A stretch of DNA of 17,612 nt from an uncultured Oscillospiraceae bacterium (GCA_900762245.1 CAAFFR010000027.1:1-17612); one strand, 5' to 3'; counted from the first letter of the stretch, positions 1 to 8,618 are shown. Notes: generated from the sequence alone by a model not told the origin. Program-made: numbers and translations.

Positions 1-95
1 AAGTGTTTTTGTCCACGTACACGCCTCGGCCAAAAACGGTTTGAATTTATTCGCCGCATGCGCGGCGAACTCTGCGAGGCTTTTTTGACAGTCTG
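1..95. other. Window edge, unassigned, with nested inverted repeats
   Basis: No gene can be named here. An 8-bp hairpin (50-57 pairing with 62-69, loop ATGC) lies inside an outer 6-bp pairing (23-28 with 75-80). The outer right arm is followed directly by six T at 81-86 on the plus strand, so this could be an intrinsic terminator for something transcribed rightward from outside the window. A plus-strand frame is open from base 1 to a TGA at 94-96, and one minus-strand frame is also open across the whole stretch. Neither can be judged on so short a piece. Confidence 0.3.
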
Positions 96-126
96 AAACG
101 CGCTGGACCAACGGTCCAGCGCGTTT
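96..126. terminator. 14-bp perfect hairpin after the abgT-family gene
   Basis: The stem 96-109 pairs perfectly with 113-126 around a 3-nt loop. It begins 11 nt after the stop codon of the transporter gene. The T-rich tail (TTTCTTTTT) is on the plus-strand side, so as a classical terminator it best serves rightward transcription arriving from the window edge. For the leftward transporter transcript it offers only a short U run and may act mainly as a 3'-end stabilising stem. Confidence 0.7.
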
Positions 127-137
127 CTTTTTGGAAA

Positions 138-1700
138 TTAAGCGGGGTAGAACAGGGGGGTGTTGATGCCGATGGGCAGGCCGATGCTCAGCCAGATGAT
201 CAGCATGATGGTCCAGCAGATCAGGAAGCAGACGGAGTAGGGCAGCATGGTGGCGGTGATGGTGCCGATGCCGGCCTTCTTGTCATACTTCTGAGCGAAG
301 ATGATGATGACAGCGTAGTAGGTCATCAGGGGAGTGATGATGTTGGTGCAGCTGTCGCCTACACGGTAGGCCAGCTGGCACAGCTCGGGGCTGTAGCCCA
401 GCAGCATGAACATGGGCACGAAGACAGGTGCCAGGATGTTCCACTTTGCGGAAGCGGAGCCCATGAACAGGTTCATGAATGCGGAGAACAGAACGAAGAT
501 CACCATCAGGGGGATCAGTCCGATGTTGGCGGACTTCAGAGCAGCAGCACCGGACAGGGCGATGATGGTGCCCAGCTTGGTGTAGGAGAAGTAGTTGATG
601 AACTGGGCGGAAACGAAGGCCAGAGCCAGGAAGGAGCCCATGTCAGCCATGGAAGCGGACATAGCGCCTGCGATGTCCTTGTCAGACTTGAACTTGCCGA
701 CGGTCTTGCCGTAAGCCACAGCGGGGATGAAGAACAGCATGGCGATCAGGACGATCAGGCTGTTGATCAGGGGGGTGGAGCCCAGCAGCTCACCCTTGTC
801 GTTACGGAAGAAGGAATCGGCGGGGATGCACATGGCCACGATGATGCCGACGAAGACCAGAGCAGCGATGCCGGCATTGCGCAGGCCCTTCTTCTGAATG
901 TCGGTGACGGTGGTCAGGGTGTGGTCGCCTTCACCCTCAACAGTGCCCTCGTACTTGCCCAGACGGGGCTCGACGACCTTGTCGGTGATGATGGTGCCCA
1001 GAATGGTGATCAGGAAGGTGGAGGCACACATGAAGATGTAGTTGCCCATGATCTGGACTTCGTAAGCGGGGTCCAGAATGTCAACAGCAGCCTGAGTGAT
1101 ACCGCCCAGCAGGGGGTCCAGAGTACCAACCAGCAGGTTAGCGGAGAAGCCGCCGGAAACACCGGCGAAGGCAGCAGCCAGACCGGCGATGGGATGACGG
1201 CCGCAGGCATGGAACATCATAGCGCCCAGGGGGATCAGGATGACGTAGCCGGCGTCGGAAGCGATGTTGGACATAACGCCCAGGAAGACGATCATGGGGG
1301 TCAGCAGCTTCTTGGGGGTGGATTTAACAACGTTTTTCAGCAGGGTATCGATCATGCCGGACTTCTCGGCAACACCGACGCCCAGCATAGCCACCAGGAC
1401 CATGCCCAGAGGTGCATAGGTGGTGAAGTTGTTGACAGCGCTGGTGAACATGTAGGCCAGGCCTTCCTTGGTCAGCAGGCTGACTGCGGTAACGGTGGTC
1501 TCCTTCAGTTCGCCGCCGGAAACCAGATTGCCGGTAGCGGATACGCCGAGAGCGGCGCAGACTGCAGAGATAGCGACGACTGCCAGTGCGAAAATGGCAA
1601 ACAGGGTAACGGGATGGGGCAGCGCATTGCCGACGCGCTCGATGCCGTTGAGGCAACGGGTCAGCCAGCTGCCCTGCTTCTTTTCAGGGGTCTTGGACAT
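138..1700 (-). CDS. AbgT family transporter (p-aminobenzoyl-glutamate type)
   Basis: A 520-residue polytopic membrane protein, normal length for the AbgT family. Family hallmarks are visible: SNIASDAGYVILIPLGA at about 144-160, followed by GRHPIAGLAAAFAGVSGGFSAN at about 167-188, and a second matching half around residues 420-480 with SASAKWNILAPVFVPM and GDSCTNIITPLM. Many hydrophobic segments fit the inner-membrane fold known for YdaH and MtrF. E. coli AbgT imports p-aminobenzoyl-glutamate, a folate breakdown product; YdaH and MtrF are reported to export sulfonamides and PABA. Direction of transport cannot be read from sequence. I chose the ATG at 1700 because GGAGAA lies 7 nt upstream; a longer frame to 1775 would start inside the 5' leader and lacks a ribosome binding site. 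It has its own promoter and lies beyond the purine operon terminator, so it is a separate unit. A folate link to the neighbouring pathway is inference. Confidence 0.93.
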   Translation of the reverse strand: MSKTPEKKQGSWLTRCLNGIERVGNALPHPVTLFAIFALAVVAISAVCAALGVSATGNLVSGGELKETTVTAVSLLTKEGLAYMFTSAVNNFTTYAPLGMVLVAMLGVGVAEKSGMIDTLLKNVVKSTPKKLLTPMIVFLGVMSNIASDAGYVILIPLGAMMFHACGRHPIAGLAAAFAGVSGGFSANLLVGTLDPLLGGITQAAVDILDPAYEVQIMGNYIFMCASTFLITILGTIITDKVVEPRLGKYEGTVEGEGDHTLTTVTDIQKKGLRNAGIAALVFVGIIVAMCIPADSFFRNDKGELLGSTPLINSLIVLIAMLFFIPAVAYGKTVGKFKSDKDIAGAMSASMADMGSFLALAFVSAQFINYFSYTKLGTIIALSGAAALKSANIGLIPLMVIFVLFSAFMNLFMGSASAKWNILAPVFVPMFMLLGYSPELCQLAYRVGDSCTNIITPLMTYYAVIIIFAQKYDKKAGIGTITATMLPYSVCFLICWTIMLIIWLSIGLPIGINTPLFYPA

Positions 1701-1773
1701 GAGAGTTCTCCTTTTCTGATATTTTGTCGTGCATAGTGCCATGGAAAGGGACAAAGGGCACAAACTTATTAAC

Positions 1774-1803
1774 ATTATACCATTTCTTTGCCGTTTTGGT
1801 CAA
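1774..1803 (-). promoter_or_regulatory. Promoter of the AbgT-family gene
   Basis: On the minus strand, TTGACC (1798-1803) is followed by an 18-nt spacer and TATAAT (1774-1779), with TGG just before the -10 giving an extended -10 box. Predicted start is near 1767, leaving a leader of roughly 67 nt. I see no riboswitch in that leader. Confidence 0.8.
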
Positions 1804-1893
1804 TATTTATTCATATTTTTCCTCATGCAATCCCTGTGCATTTCCCGCTTCATATTTGTCTGTTTCTACTGTGATGGCATGTGTTTGTGGCAT

Positions 1894-1919
1894 GAAGACA
1901 AAAAAGGAATTTTGTCTTC
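1894..1919. other. 10-bp A/T-rich hairpin between purL terminator and abgT promoter
   Basis: GAAGACAAAA (1894-1903) pairs perfectly with 1910-1919 around a 6-nt loop. It lies between the operon terminator and the transporter promoter, so it could be a back-up stop for read-through or a protein-binding operator. No direct evidence distinguishes these. Confidence 0.35.
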
Positions 1920-1944
1920 GATGGATATTCGTTTGTATATGCAT

Positions 1945-1981
1945 AAAAAACGTCGGATGGTTTTGCCATCCGACGTTTTTT
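1945..1981 (-). terminator. Intrinsic terminator of the purine operon
   Basis: A perfect 16-bp stem (1945-1960 with 1966-1981, 5-nt loop) begins 15 nt after the purL stop. Read leftward, the G/C-rich arm CCATCCGACG runs straight into TTTTTT, a textbook rho-independent terminator. The arm is symmetrical, so it could also stop rightward transcription. Confidence 0.93.
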
Positions 1982-1996
1982 CAATGGGAGGTGGGA

Positions 1997-4900
1997 TTAT
2001 TTGAAGTACTTGACAGCGGCCTTGAACATCTGGTTGTCGTATTCACCGGGGACGTTCTTGTACAGGCCATTGCCGATACGCTCGCTGTGGCCCATCTTAC
2101 CGAAGACGCGGCCATCGGGAGAAGTGATGCCCTCGATAGCGAACAGGGAGCCGTTGGGATTGAAGGCGGTATCCATGGTGGGATTGCCTTCCAGATCGAC
2201 GTACTGGGTAGCGATCTGACCGTTGGCTGCCAGCTGCAGTGCCAGCGCCTCGCTTGCCAGGAACTTGCCTTCGCCGTGGGAGATGGGGACATTGACGATG
2301 TCGCCAACGTTCATCAGGCTCAGCCAGGGGCTCTTGTTGGAAGCGATCCGGGTCCGGACGATGCGGCTCTGGTGGCGGGCGATGGTGTTGAAGGTCAGGG
2401 TGGGGCAGCTTGCGTCGGTGTCACGGATCTCGCCGTAGGGCACCAGACCCAGCTTGATCAGTGCCTGGAAGCCGTTGCAGATACCGCACATCAGACCGTC
2501 ACGGTCATTCAGCAGACGGGTGACTTGCTCCTTGATGGCAGGGTTGCGGAAGAAGGCGGTGATGAACTTGGCGGAGCCGTCGGGCTCGTCGCCGCCGGAG
2601 AAACCGCCGGGGATGAAGATCATCTGGCTGTCTGCGATCTTGGCAGCTACGGTTTCGACACTGCGGGCCACATCCTCAGCGGTCAGGTTGCGGATGACCA
2701 CGATGTCAGCCTCGCCGCCGGCGTTCATAACGGCACGGGCGGAGTCGTACTCACAGTTGGTGCCGGGGAAGACGGGGATCAGGACCTTGGGCTTGGCAGC
2801 CTTCACAGCGGGAGCCAGGGAAACGGTGCCGGTGGTGCTGAAAGCAGGGATAGCCTTGTCGGTTTCCTTGGTTTTTGTGGGGTAGACCTTTTCCAGAACA
2901 GCGGTGTTCAGGTCGTACAGCTCGGAGATGGAAACGGTCTCGGAGCCATAGGTGATGGTCTGCTCAGCGGTGGTCCAGCCGATGAGCTCAGCGCCCTCGA
3001 TCTCCTGAGAAAGCTCTGCGATGATCTCACCGTAGGCGGCGCCGTACTGCAGGGCAGCCTCGGGGTTGGCCTTGAAGCCGATGGAGTTGCCGAAGGACAT
3101 CTTCATGACAGCCTCGGCGATGCCGCCGCCGTCCACAGCCCAGGCAGCCTTCACCAAACCGGCCTGACACAGAGCGTGGTAGGCTTCCCAGTTCTGCTTC
3201 CAGCCCTCGTAATCAGACAGGCTGCAGCCGCCGAAACGGTAGACGGGATGACCGGCTTCCTTGAACTCGTTGGAGATGACCTCGCTGGCCATTACGGGAG
3301 CGATGGCGAAGGAAATCAGGGTGGGGGGAACGTCCTTGTCCAGGAAGGTGCCGGACATGGAGTCCTTGCCGCCGATGGCAGCGGCGTTCAGGCCCAGCTG
3401 GGCCTCCAGCGCACCCAGCAGTGCCTGGAAGGGCTTGCCCCAGCGCTCAGGCTCGTTTCTCAGCTTTTCGAAGAACTCCTGCAGAGTCAGGTAGACCTTC
3501 TTGTAGTCAGCACCGGCAGCCACGATCTTGGCGATGGAGGAGATGATGCTGGCCTTGGCACCCACGTAGGGGTTGGCAGACAGCAGATCGGGATCACAGC
3601 CCCAGCCGAAGAGGCTTGCCTGATCGGTCTCCTGACCGGGCAGGACAGGCAGCTTGGCGGCCATGGCCTGGGTGGGGGTAGACTGATTCTTGCCGCCGAA
3701 GGGCATCAGGACGGAGCCTGCGCCGATGGTGGCGTCGAAGCGCTCCACCAGACCACGCTGGGAAGCGAACTTCAGGTTGGAAGCGATGCTGCGCAGATCG
3801 CCGGTGGTAACGGGAGCCAGAGCATCCTTGCCCTCGGCAACGGAAACGGCAGTGTGCTTCACGGCACCGTTGGTGTTCAGGAAGTCACGGCTCAGGTTGG
3901 CGATCTCGCGGCCCTTCCAGCTCATGACCATCCGGGCCTCCTCGGTGACCACGGCCACACGGTAGGCTTCCAGATTTTCCTCCTCGGCGAAGGCGATGAA
4001 AGCGTCGGCATCCTTGGCTTCCACCACAACCGCCATACGCTCCTGGGATTCGGAGATGGCCAGCTCGGTGCCGTCCAGACCGTCGTACTTCTTGCGGACA
4101 GCGTCCAGATCGATCCGCAGGCCGTCAGCCAGCTCGCCGATGGCAACGGAGACACCGCCTGCGCCGAAGTCGTTGCAGCGCTTGATGAGGCGGGTGACCT
4201 GGCTGTTGCGGAACAGACGCTGGATCTTGCGCTCCTCGGGCGCGTTGCCCTTCTGGACTTCGGAAGCCATGGTGGTCAGGGACTTCAGGTTGTGGCTCTT
4301 GGAGGAGCCGGTGGCACCGCCGATGCCGTCACGGCCGGTACGGCCGCCCAGCAGGATGACCACATCACCGGCAGCGGGACGCTCCCGGCGGACATTGTAA
4401 GCGGGAGCAGCAGCCACAACAGCGCCGCACTCCAGACGCTTGGCGATGAAGCCCTCGTGATACAGCTCGGCAACATGGCCGGTAGCCAGGCCGATCTGGT
4501 TGCCGTAGGAGGAGTAGCCGGCGGCAGCAGTCTGGCACAGCTTTCTCTGGGGCAGCTTGCCGGCCAGAGTTTCATTCAGAGCCTTCCGGGGATCGCCGGC
4601 ACCGGTGACGCGCATAGCCTGATGGACATAGGCACGGCCGGACAGGGGGTCACGGATGCAGCCGCCGATACAGGTAGCGGCACCGCCGAAGGGCTCGATT
4701 TCGGTGGGATGGTTGTGGGTTTCGTTCTTGAACATCAGCAGCCAGTCCTGCTCCTCGCCGTTGACGGTGGCAGTGACATGGATGGAGCAGGCGTTGATTT
4801 CCTCGGACTCGTCCAGCTCAGGCAGCAGGCCACGCTTCTTCAGGCACTTGGTGGCGATGGTGGCAATGTCCATCAGGGTCTGGGGCCGGGCAGCGGCCTT

Positions 4901-5677
4901 CTCTTCGCCGTAAACCTCGATACGGGCAGCCAGGTAAGCCTCGTAAGCAGCCTGAATCTCGGCATCCTCGATGCGGATGTTGTCCAGGTGGGTGGAGAAG
5001 GTGGTGTGACGGCAGTGGTCGGACCAGTAGGTATCGACGACGCGGATTTCGGTGATGGTGGGGTCACGGTGCTCGGTGTCCCGGAAGTAGGCCTGCAGGA
5101 ACTTCAGATCGTCCAGGTCCATAGCCAGACCCAGGCTGTCCAGCAGGGCAGACAGACCGGCATCGTCCAGGGAGATGAAGCCGTCAATGGTGGCAACGGT
5201 CTCGGGAATGGCGTATTCCACAGCCAGAGTCTCGGGCAGTTCCAGAGAAGCTTCCCGGCTTTCCACAGCGTTGATGACGTGCTTCTTGATGGCGGCGATC
5301 TCAGCTTCCGTCAGGCTGCCGGAGAGAACGTAAACCTTGGCGGTGTGGATGGTGGGACGGTTGCCCTGGGAGATGATCTGGATGCACTGGGCAGCAGAGT
5401 CAGCCCGCTGGTCATACTGACCGGGCAGGGGCTCCACAGCGAAGACCACATCACCGGTGGGGATCTCGTAGCTGACGTTGTCAACCTGAGGCTCGGAGAA
5501 GACAGTGTTCACGGCATAGGAGAACAGGCCTTCTTCAATGTTTTCTGCATCGTAGCGGTTCAGGACACGGACAGCAGTGAGGCTGTCGATCTGCAGGAAG
5601 TCCTTGATTTCCCGCAGCAGGCTGTCTGCCTCGTGGGTCTGACCCAGTTTCTTTTCAACATATACGCGATAAACCAT
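1997..5677 (-). CDS. purL: Phosphoribosylformylglycinamidine synthase, single-chain form
   Basis: Converts FGAR, glutamine and ATP to FGAM in the fourth step of purine synthesis. At 1226 residues it is the long one-piece enzyme found in many Clostridia and streptococci, rather than the PurS/PurQ/PurL complex of Bacillus. The synthetase part carries YWSDHCRHTTF (217-227), FKNETHNHPTEIEPFGG (316-332), a glycine-rich GGRTGRDGIGGATGSS (444-459) and a second half-domain with AAIGGKDSMSGTF (766-778). The C-terminal glutamine amidotransferase domain (about 963-1226) has the nucleophile Cys1067 in GICNGFQ and the His1134/Glu1136 pair in PISHGEGKF, so ammonia can be supplied in cis. The ATG at 5677 follows AGGAGG with a 10-nt gap. 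It is the last gene of the operon, directly before the terminator; repeat A1 fills the gap to purD. Confidence 0.97.
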   Translation of the reverse strand: MVYRVYVEKKLGQTHEADSLLREIKDFLQIDSLTAVRVLNRYDAENIEEGLFSYAVNTVFSEPQVDNVSYEIPTGDVVFAVEPLPGQYDQRADSAAQCIQIISQGNRPTIHTAKVYVLSGSLTEAEIAAIKKHVINAVESREASLELPETLAVEYAIPETVATIDGFISLDDAGLSALLDSLGLAMDLDDLKFLQAYFRDTEHRDPTITEIRVVDTYWSDHCRHTTFSTHLDNIRIEDAEIQAAYEAYLAARIEVYGEEKAAARPQTLMDIATIATKCLKKRGLLPELDESEEINACSIHVTATVNGEEQDWLLMFKNETHNHPTEIEPFGGAATCIGGCIRDPLSGRAYVHQAMRVTGAGDPRKALNETLAGKLPQRKLCQTAAAGYSSYGNQIGLATGHVAELYHEGFIAKRLECGAVVAAAPAYNVRRERPAAGDVVILLGGRTGRDGIGGATGSSKSHNLKSLTTMASEVQKGNAPEERKIQRLFRNSQVTRLIKRCNDFGAGGVSVAIGELADGLRIDLDAVRKKYDGLDGTELAISESQERMAVVVEAKDADAFIAFAEEENLEAYRVAVVTEEARMVMSWKGREIANLSRDFLNTNGAVKHTAVSVAEGKDALAPVTTGDLRSIASNLKFASQRGLVERFDATIGAGSVLMPFGGKNQSTPTQAMAAKLPVLPGQETDQASLFGWGCDPDLLSANPYVGAKASIISSIAKIVAAGADYKKVYLTLQEFFEKLRNEPERWGKPFQALLGALEAQLGLNAAAIGGKDSMSGTFLDKDVPPTLISFAIAPVMASEVISNEFKEAGHPVYRFGGCSLSDYEGWKQNWEAYHALCQAGLVKAAWAVDGGGIAEAVMKMSFGNSIGFKANPEAALQYGAAYGEIIAELSQEIEGAELIGWTTAEQTITYGSETVSISELYDLNTAVLEKVYPTKTKETDKAIPAFSTTGTVSLAPAVKAAKPKVLIPVFPGTNCEYDSARAVMNAGGEADIVVIRNLTAEDVARSVETVAAKIADSQMIFIPGGFSGGDEPDGSAKFITAFFRNPAIKEQVTRLLNDRDGLMCGICNGFQALIKLGLVPYGEIRDTDASCPTLTFNTIARHQSRIVRTRIASNKSPWLSLMNVGDIVNVPISHGEGKFLASEALALQLAANGQIATQYVDLEGNPTMDTAFNPNGSLFAIEGITSPDGRVFGKMGHSERIGNGLYKNVPGEYDNQMFKAAVKYFK

Positions 5678-5707
5678 GGGGTAGTTTCCTCCTAGTTTTA
5701 TTCGTTA

Positions 5708-5807
5708 TGTCATTGCGAGGAGGGCATAGCCCGACGTGGCAATCTCCAAAATATTCTGGAAATGAAGGGGATTGCCACACCAGTGTGCGCACTTGTTCGC
5801 AATGACA
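5708..5807. repeat. Palindromic repeat family A, copy 1 (purD-purL gap)
   Basis: A 100-bp element bounded by an 11-bp perfect inverted repeat (TGTCATTGCGA at the left end), with inner arms GGCAATC and GATTGCC. It includes CCAGTGTGCGCACTTG, a slightly degenerate version of the 16-nt hairpin seen in the other copies, and a GGGC-ATA-GCCC mini-hairpin. It starts 9 nt past the purD stop and leaves the purL ribosome binding site free. Confidence 0.9.
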
Positions 5808-5816
5808 GGTTGTTTT

Positions 5817-7082
5817 TTACTTCAGAGCCTGCAGGGCCCGCTGGCCGATGTCGCTTCTTCTGTAAGCGCCTTCAAACTTGACACCGTCGGACAGGCGGTA
5901 GGCTTCCTTGATTGCCTCTTCCAGAGAGGAAGCGATGGCGGTGGTGCCGGCAACGCGGCCGCCGGAGGTGACCAGCTTGCCATCCTTCAGGGCGCCGCCT
6001 GCAACGTAGGTAGCAGCCAGTGCTTCGGGAGTAAAGGTTATCTCAAAGCCCTTCTTGTAGCTGGTGGGGTAACCGTTAGAGGCGAGGATGACGCAACAGG
6101 CGTGCTTGTCGGCAAACTTGACCTCAGTTTCTGCCAGAGTGCCGTTGGTGGTAGCCTGCATGACAGTCAGCAGGTCGCTTTCCAGCAGGGGCAGAACGAC
6201 CTGAGTCTCGGGATCGCCGAAGCGGCAGTTGTACTCAATGACCTTGGGACCCTTGGGGGTCAGCATCAGGCCGAAGTACAGGCAGCCCTTGAAGGTGCGG
6301 TTTTCTGCGTTCATGGCGGCGATGGTGGGCAGGAAGATGGTCTTCATGCACTCGTCGGCAATGTCGGCGGTGTAGTAGGGGTTGGGAGCCACGGTGCCCA
6401 TGCCGCCGGTGTTCAGGCCGGTGTCATTGTCACCGATGCGCTTGTGGTCCATGGAAGACACCATGGGCTTGACGGTCTTGCCGTCAGTGAAGGCCAGGAC
6501 GGAGACTTCGGGGCCGGTGAGAAATTCCTCGATGACCACACGGGAGCCGGACTTACCGAAGATGCCGCCTTCCATCATGTCACGGACCGCCTGCTTGGCT
6601 TCTTCCCGGGTCTGGGCGATGATAACGCCCTTGCCCAGTGCCAGACCGTCGGCCTTGATGACGGTGGGGATGGGAGCAGTCTCCAGGTAAGCAAGGGCAG
6701 CGGCCATGTCCTCGAAGACCTCGTATTCGGCGGTGGGGATGCCGTACTTCTTCATCAGGTTCTTGGAGAAGACCTTGCTGCCCTCGATGATGGCGGCGCA
6801 GGCCCGGGGACCGAAGCAGGGGATGCCCTTGGCTTCCAGCGCGTCCACGCAGCCCAGAACCAGAGGATCGTCGGGAGCCACAACGGCGTAGTCAATGGCA
6901 TTTTCCACAGCGAAAGCCACGATCTTCTCGATATCGGTGGCGCCGATGGCCACGCAGGTGGCATCCGCGGCAATGCCGCCGTTGCCGGGGCAGGCGAAAA
7001 TTTCCGTAACGGTGGGGTTCTTTTTCAGACTCTTGATGATGGCATGCTCACGGCCGCCGCCACCAACAACCAGTAATTTCAT
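5817..7082 (-). CDS. purD: Phosphoribosylamine-glycine ligase (GAR synthetase)
   Basis: Joins phosphoribosylamine and glycine using ATP, the second step of the pathway. The 421-residue length is normal. The N-terminal nucleotide-fold motif VVGGGGREHAI (5-15), ATP-grasp motifs KADGLALGKGV (143-153) and GGMGT (226-230), and the metal/ATP-binding NCRFGDPETQ (285-294) are all present in order. The usual VGPEAPLV motif reads VAPDDPLV at 68-75, a mild variation. I chose ATG at 7082, which has AGGAGGT 8 nt upstream; a longer frame to 7199 only translates repeat A2. Phosphoribosylamine is unstable, so co-expression with PurF from the same operon makes sense. Confidence 0.97.
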   Translation of the reverse strand: MKLLVVGGGGREHAIIKSLKKNPTVTEIFACPGNGGIAADATCVAIGATDIEKIVAFAVENAIDYAVVAPDDPLVLGCVDALEAKGIPCFGPRACAAIIEGSKVFSKNLMKKYGIPTAEYEVFEDMAAALAYLETAPIPTVIKADGLALGKGVIIAQTREEAKQAVRDMMEGGIFGKSGSRVVIEEFLTGPEVSVLAFTDGKTVKPMVSSMDHKRIGDNDTGLNTGGMGTVAPNPYYTADIADECMKTIFLPTIAAMNAENRTFKGCLYFGLMLTPKGPKVIEYNCRFGDPETQVVLPLLESDLLTVMQATTNGTLAETEVKFADKHACCVILASNGYPTSYKKGFEITFTPEALAATYVAGGALKDGKLVTSGGRVAGTTAIASSLEEAIKEAYRLSDGVKFEGAYRRSDIGQRALQALK

Positions 7083-7107
7083 GGGGGAGTACCTCCTATA
7101 TCGTGCT

Positions 7108-7203
7108 GTCATTGCGAGGAGCGAAGCGACGTGGCAATCCCCTTCAACAGCGTGAAAACTTAGGGAGATTGCCACGCCAGTGTGCGCACTGGCTCGCAAT
7201 GAC
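7108..7203. repeat. Palindromic repeat family A, copy 2 (purH-purD gap)
   Basis: A 96-bp member of the family, bounded by GTCATTGCGAG and CTCGCAATGAC. It carries the GCGAAGCGAC left-arm variant shared with copy 4 and a perfectly kept right half (CCAGTGTGCGCACTGG). Unlike the other copies it lies 71 nt after the upstream stop, because a separate hairpin occupies the stop-proximal position. Confidence 0.9.
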
Positions 7204-7233
7204 GTATTTTTGAGGGTTCTAAAAACGCACCGA

Positions 7234-7264
7234 CAGGGGGCAGCCCGTTTTGGGCTGTCCCCTG
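7234..7264. terminator. 13-bp hairpin 10 nt after the purH stop
   Basis: Arms 7234-7246 and 7252-7264 pair at 12 of 13 positions as Watson-Crick in the operon transcript (one A-C mismatch; a G-U wobble on the opposite strand). In the operon direction the T5 run starts only about 8 nt later, so termination would be weak and partial. On the plus strand it is followed by AGG and six T, a better terminator, but no rightward gene precedes it. An attenuating or 3'-protecting role in the operon is inference. Confidence 0.5.
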
Positions 7265-7274
7265 AGGTTTTTTC

Positions 7275-8459
7275 TTAGTGGTGGAACAGACGCATGCCGG
7301 TGAAGGCCATGGCGATGCCGTTCTTGTCGCACTCGGCGATGACCAGATCATCACGGATGGAGCCGCCGGGCTGAGCGATGTACTTGACGCCGGAAGCAAC
7401 GCCGCGCTTGACGGAGTCGGGGAAGGGGAAGAAGGCGTCGGAACCCAGAGACACTGCGTCACGGGAATCCAGCCATGCCCGCTTCTCTTCAGCGGTCAGA
7501 GGCTCGGGACGGGTGGTGAAGTAGTTCTGCCAGATACCCTCAGCGCAGACGTCCTCTTCGTTGCCGTTGATGTAGCCGTCGATGACGTTGTCGCGGCCGG
7601 GACGGCCCAGGTCGGGACGGAAGGGCAGGTTCAGAGTCTTGGGATGCTGACGCAGGAACCAGGTGTCAGCCTTGCCGCCAGCCAGACGGACACAGTGGAC
7701 GCGGCTCTGCTGACCGGCACCGACACCGATGGCCTGACCGTCATAAGCAAAGCAGACGGAGTTGGACTGGGTGTACTTCAGGGTGATCAGAGAAACGATC
7801 AGGTCGATCTTGGCCTGCTCGGGCAGTTCCTTGGTAGCGGTAACTACGTTCTCCAGCAGATGCTCGCCGATCTTGAAATTGTTGCGGCCCTGCTCGAAGG
7901 TGATGCCGAAAATCTGCTTGCGCTCCTGAGGGGCGGGAACGTAGTTGGGATCGATGGCGACTACATTGTAGGAACCCTTGCGCTTTGCCTTCAGAATAGC
8001 CAGAGCCTCCTCGGTGTAGCCGGGGGCGATAACGCCGTCGGAAACCTCGGGAGCGATGAGCTTTGCGGTCATCTCGTCGCAGACATCGGACAGAGCGACC
8101 CAGTCGCCGAAGGAGCACAGACGGTCAGTGCCGCGGGCACGGACGTAAGCGCAGGCCAGGGGATTCTCGTCCAGACCTTCCAGGTCTTCCACGAAGCAGG
8201 CCTTCTTCAGATCCAGGGGCAGGGGCTTGCCAACAGCGGCGGAGGTGGGGGAAACGTGCTTGAAGGAGGTAGCGCAGGCCATGCCGGTGGCTTCCTTCAA
8301 CTCCTTGACCAGCTGCCAGGAGTTCAGGGCATCCATAAAGTTGATGTAGCCGGGACGGCCGTTCAGAATGGTGATGGGCAGCTCGCTGCCGTCATGCATA
8401 TACAGGGAAGCAGGCTTCTGGTTGGGATTGCAGCCATACTTCAGCTCAAAGTTGGTCAT
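7275..8459 (-). CDS. purH: AICAR formyltransferase, stand-alone (no IMP cyclohydrolase domain)
   Basis: Transfers the formyl group of 10-formyl-THF to AICAR (ZMP), giving FAICAR. The 394 residues correspond only to the transformylase half of bifunctional PurH/ATIC. Visible motifs are YGCNPNQKPAS at the N-terminus, the catalytic Lys-His pair K67-H68 in SFKHVSPTSAAVG, GAGQQSRVHCVRLAG in the middle, SDAFFPF near the end and a terminal RLFHH. From memory these resemble eukaryotic ATIC (KHVSPAGAAVG, GAGQQSRIHCTRLAG) more than E. coli PurH (KHANPCG). The missing cyclohydrolase is supplied by purO immediately upstream. I chose ATG at 8459 with GGAGGA about 10 nt upstream; the in-frame TTG at 8477 overlaps that site. 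Confidence 0.95.
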   Translation of the reverse strand: MTNFELKYGCNPNQKPASLYMHDGSELPITILNGRPGYINFMDALNSWQLVKELKEATGMACATSFKHVSPTSAAVGKPLPLDLKKACFVEDLEGLDENPLACAYVRARGTDRLCSFGDWVALSDVCDEMTAKLIAPEVSDGVIAPGYTEEALAILKAKRKGSYNVVAIDPNYVPAPQERKQIFGITFEQGRNNFKIGEHLLENVVTATKELPEQAKIDLIVSLITLKYTQSNSVCFAYDGQAIGVGAGQQSRVHCVRLAGGKADTWFLRQHPKTLNLPFRPDLGRPGRDNVIDGYINGNEEDVCAEGIWQNYFTTRPEPLTAEEKRAWLDSRDAVSLGSDAFFPFPDSVKRGVASGVKYIAQPGGSIRDDLVIAECDKNGIAMAFTGMRLFHH

Positions 8460-8496
8460 TTTTCTATATTCCTCCAAAGGTTATTTCAAAAAGAGT

Positions 8497-8618
8497 CCTT
8501 GCCTCCCTCTCTGAGGGAGGTGGACCGGCGTAAGCCGGGACGGAGGGAGTGTGCTTCTTGCCGTGGGGCACTCCCCCAGTCACCTTCGGTGCCAGCCCCC
8601 TCAGAGAGGGGGCCAAGG
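8497..8618. repeat. Palindromic repeat family B, copy 1 (purO-purH gap)
   Basis: A 122-bp element with 19-nt terminal inverted repeats (2 mismatches), starting 4 nt after the purO stop. It is a chain of hairpins: CCTCCCTC/GAGGGAGG (8502-8520), CCGGC-GTAA-GCCGG (8525-8538), GGGAGTGT pairing with the CACTCCC segment, CACC-TTC-GGTG (8581-8591), and CCCCCTC/GAGGGGG at the right end. Related to 12741-12868. Confidence 0.9.

Noticed and set aside
1724..5695. A 1323-codon plus-strand open frame covering all of purL in antisense
   Set aside because: It mirrors purL codon by codon, is rich in Gly, Gln, Asp, Val and Leu as expected from the complement of GC-biased codons, shows no domain I recognise and has no start signal. 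Similar antisense frames lie over purD, purH, purO, purN, purM and purF.
7083..7199. N-terminal extension of PurD by 39 residues
   Set aside because: It translates repeat A2 and the purD ribosome binding site; MKLLVVGGGGREHA is the normal family start and follows AGGAGGT.
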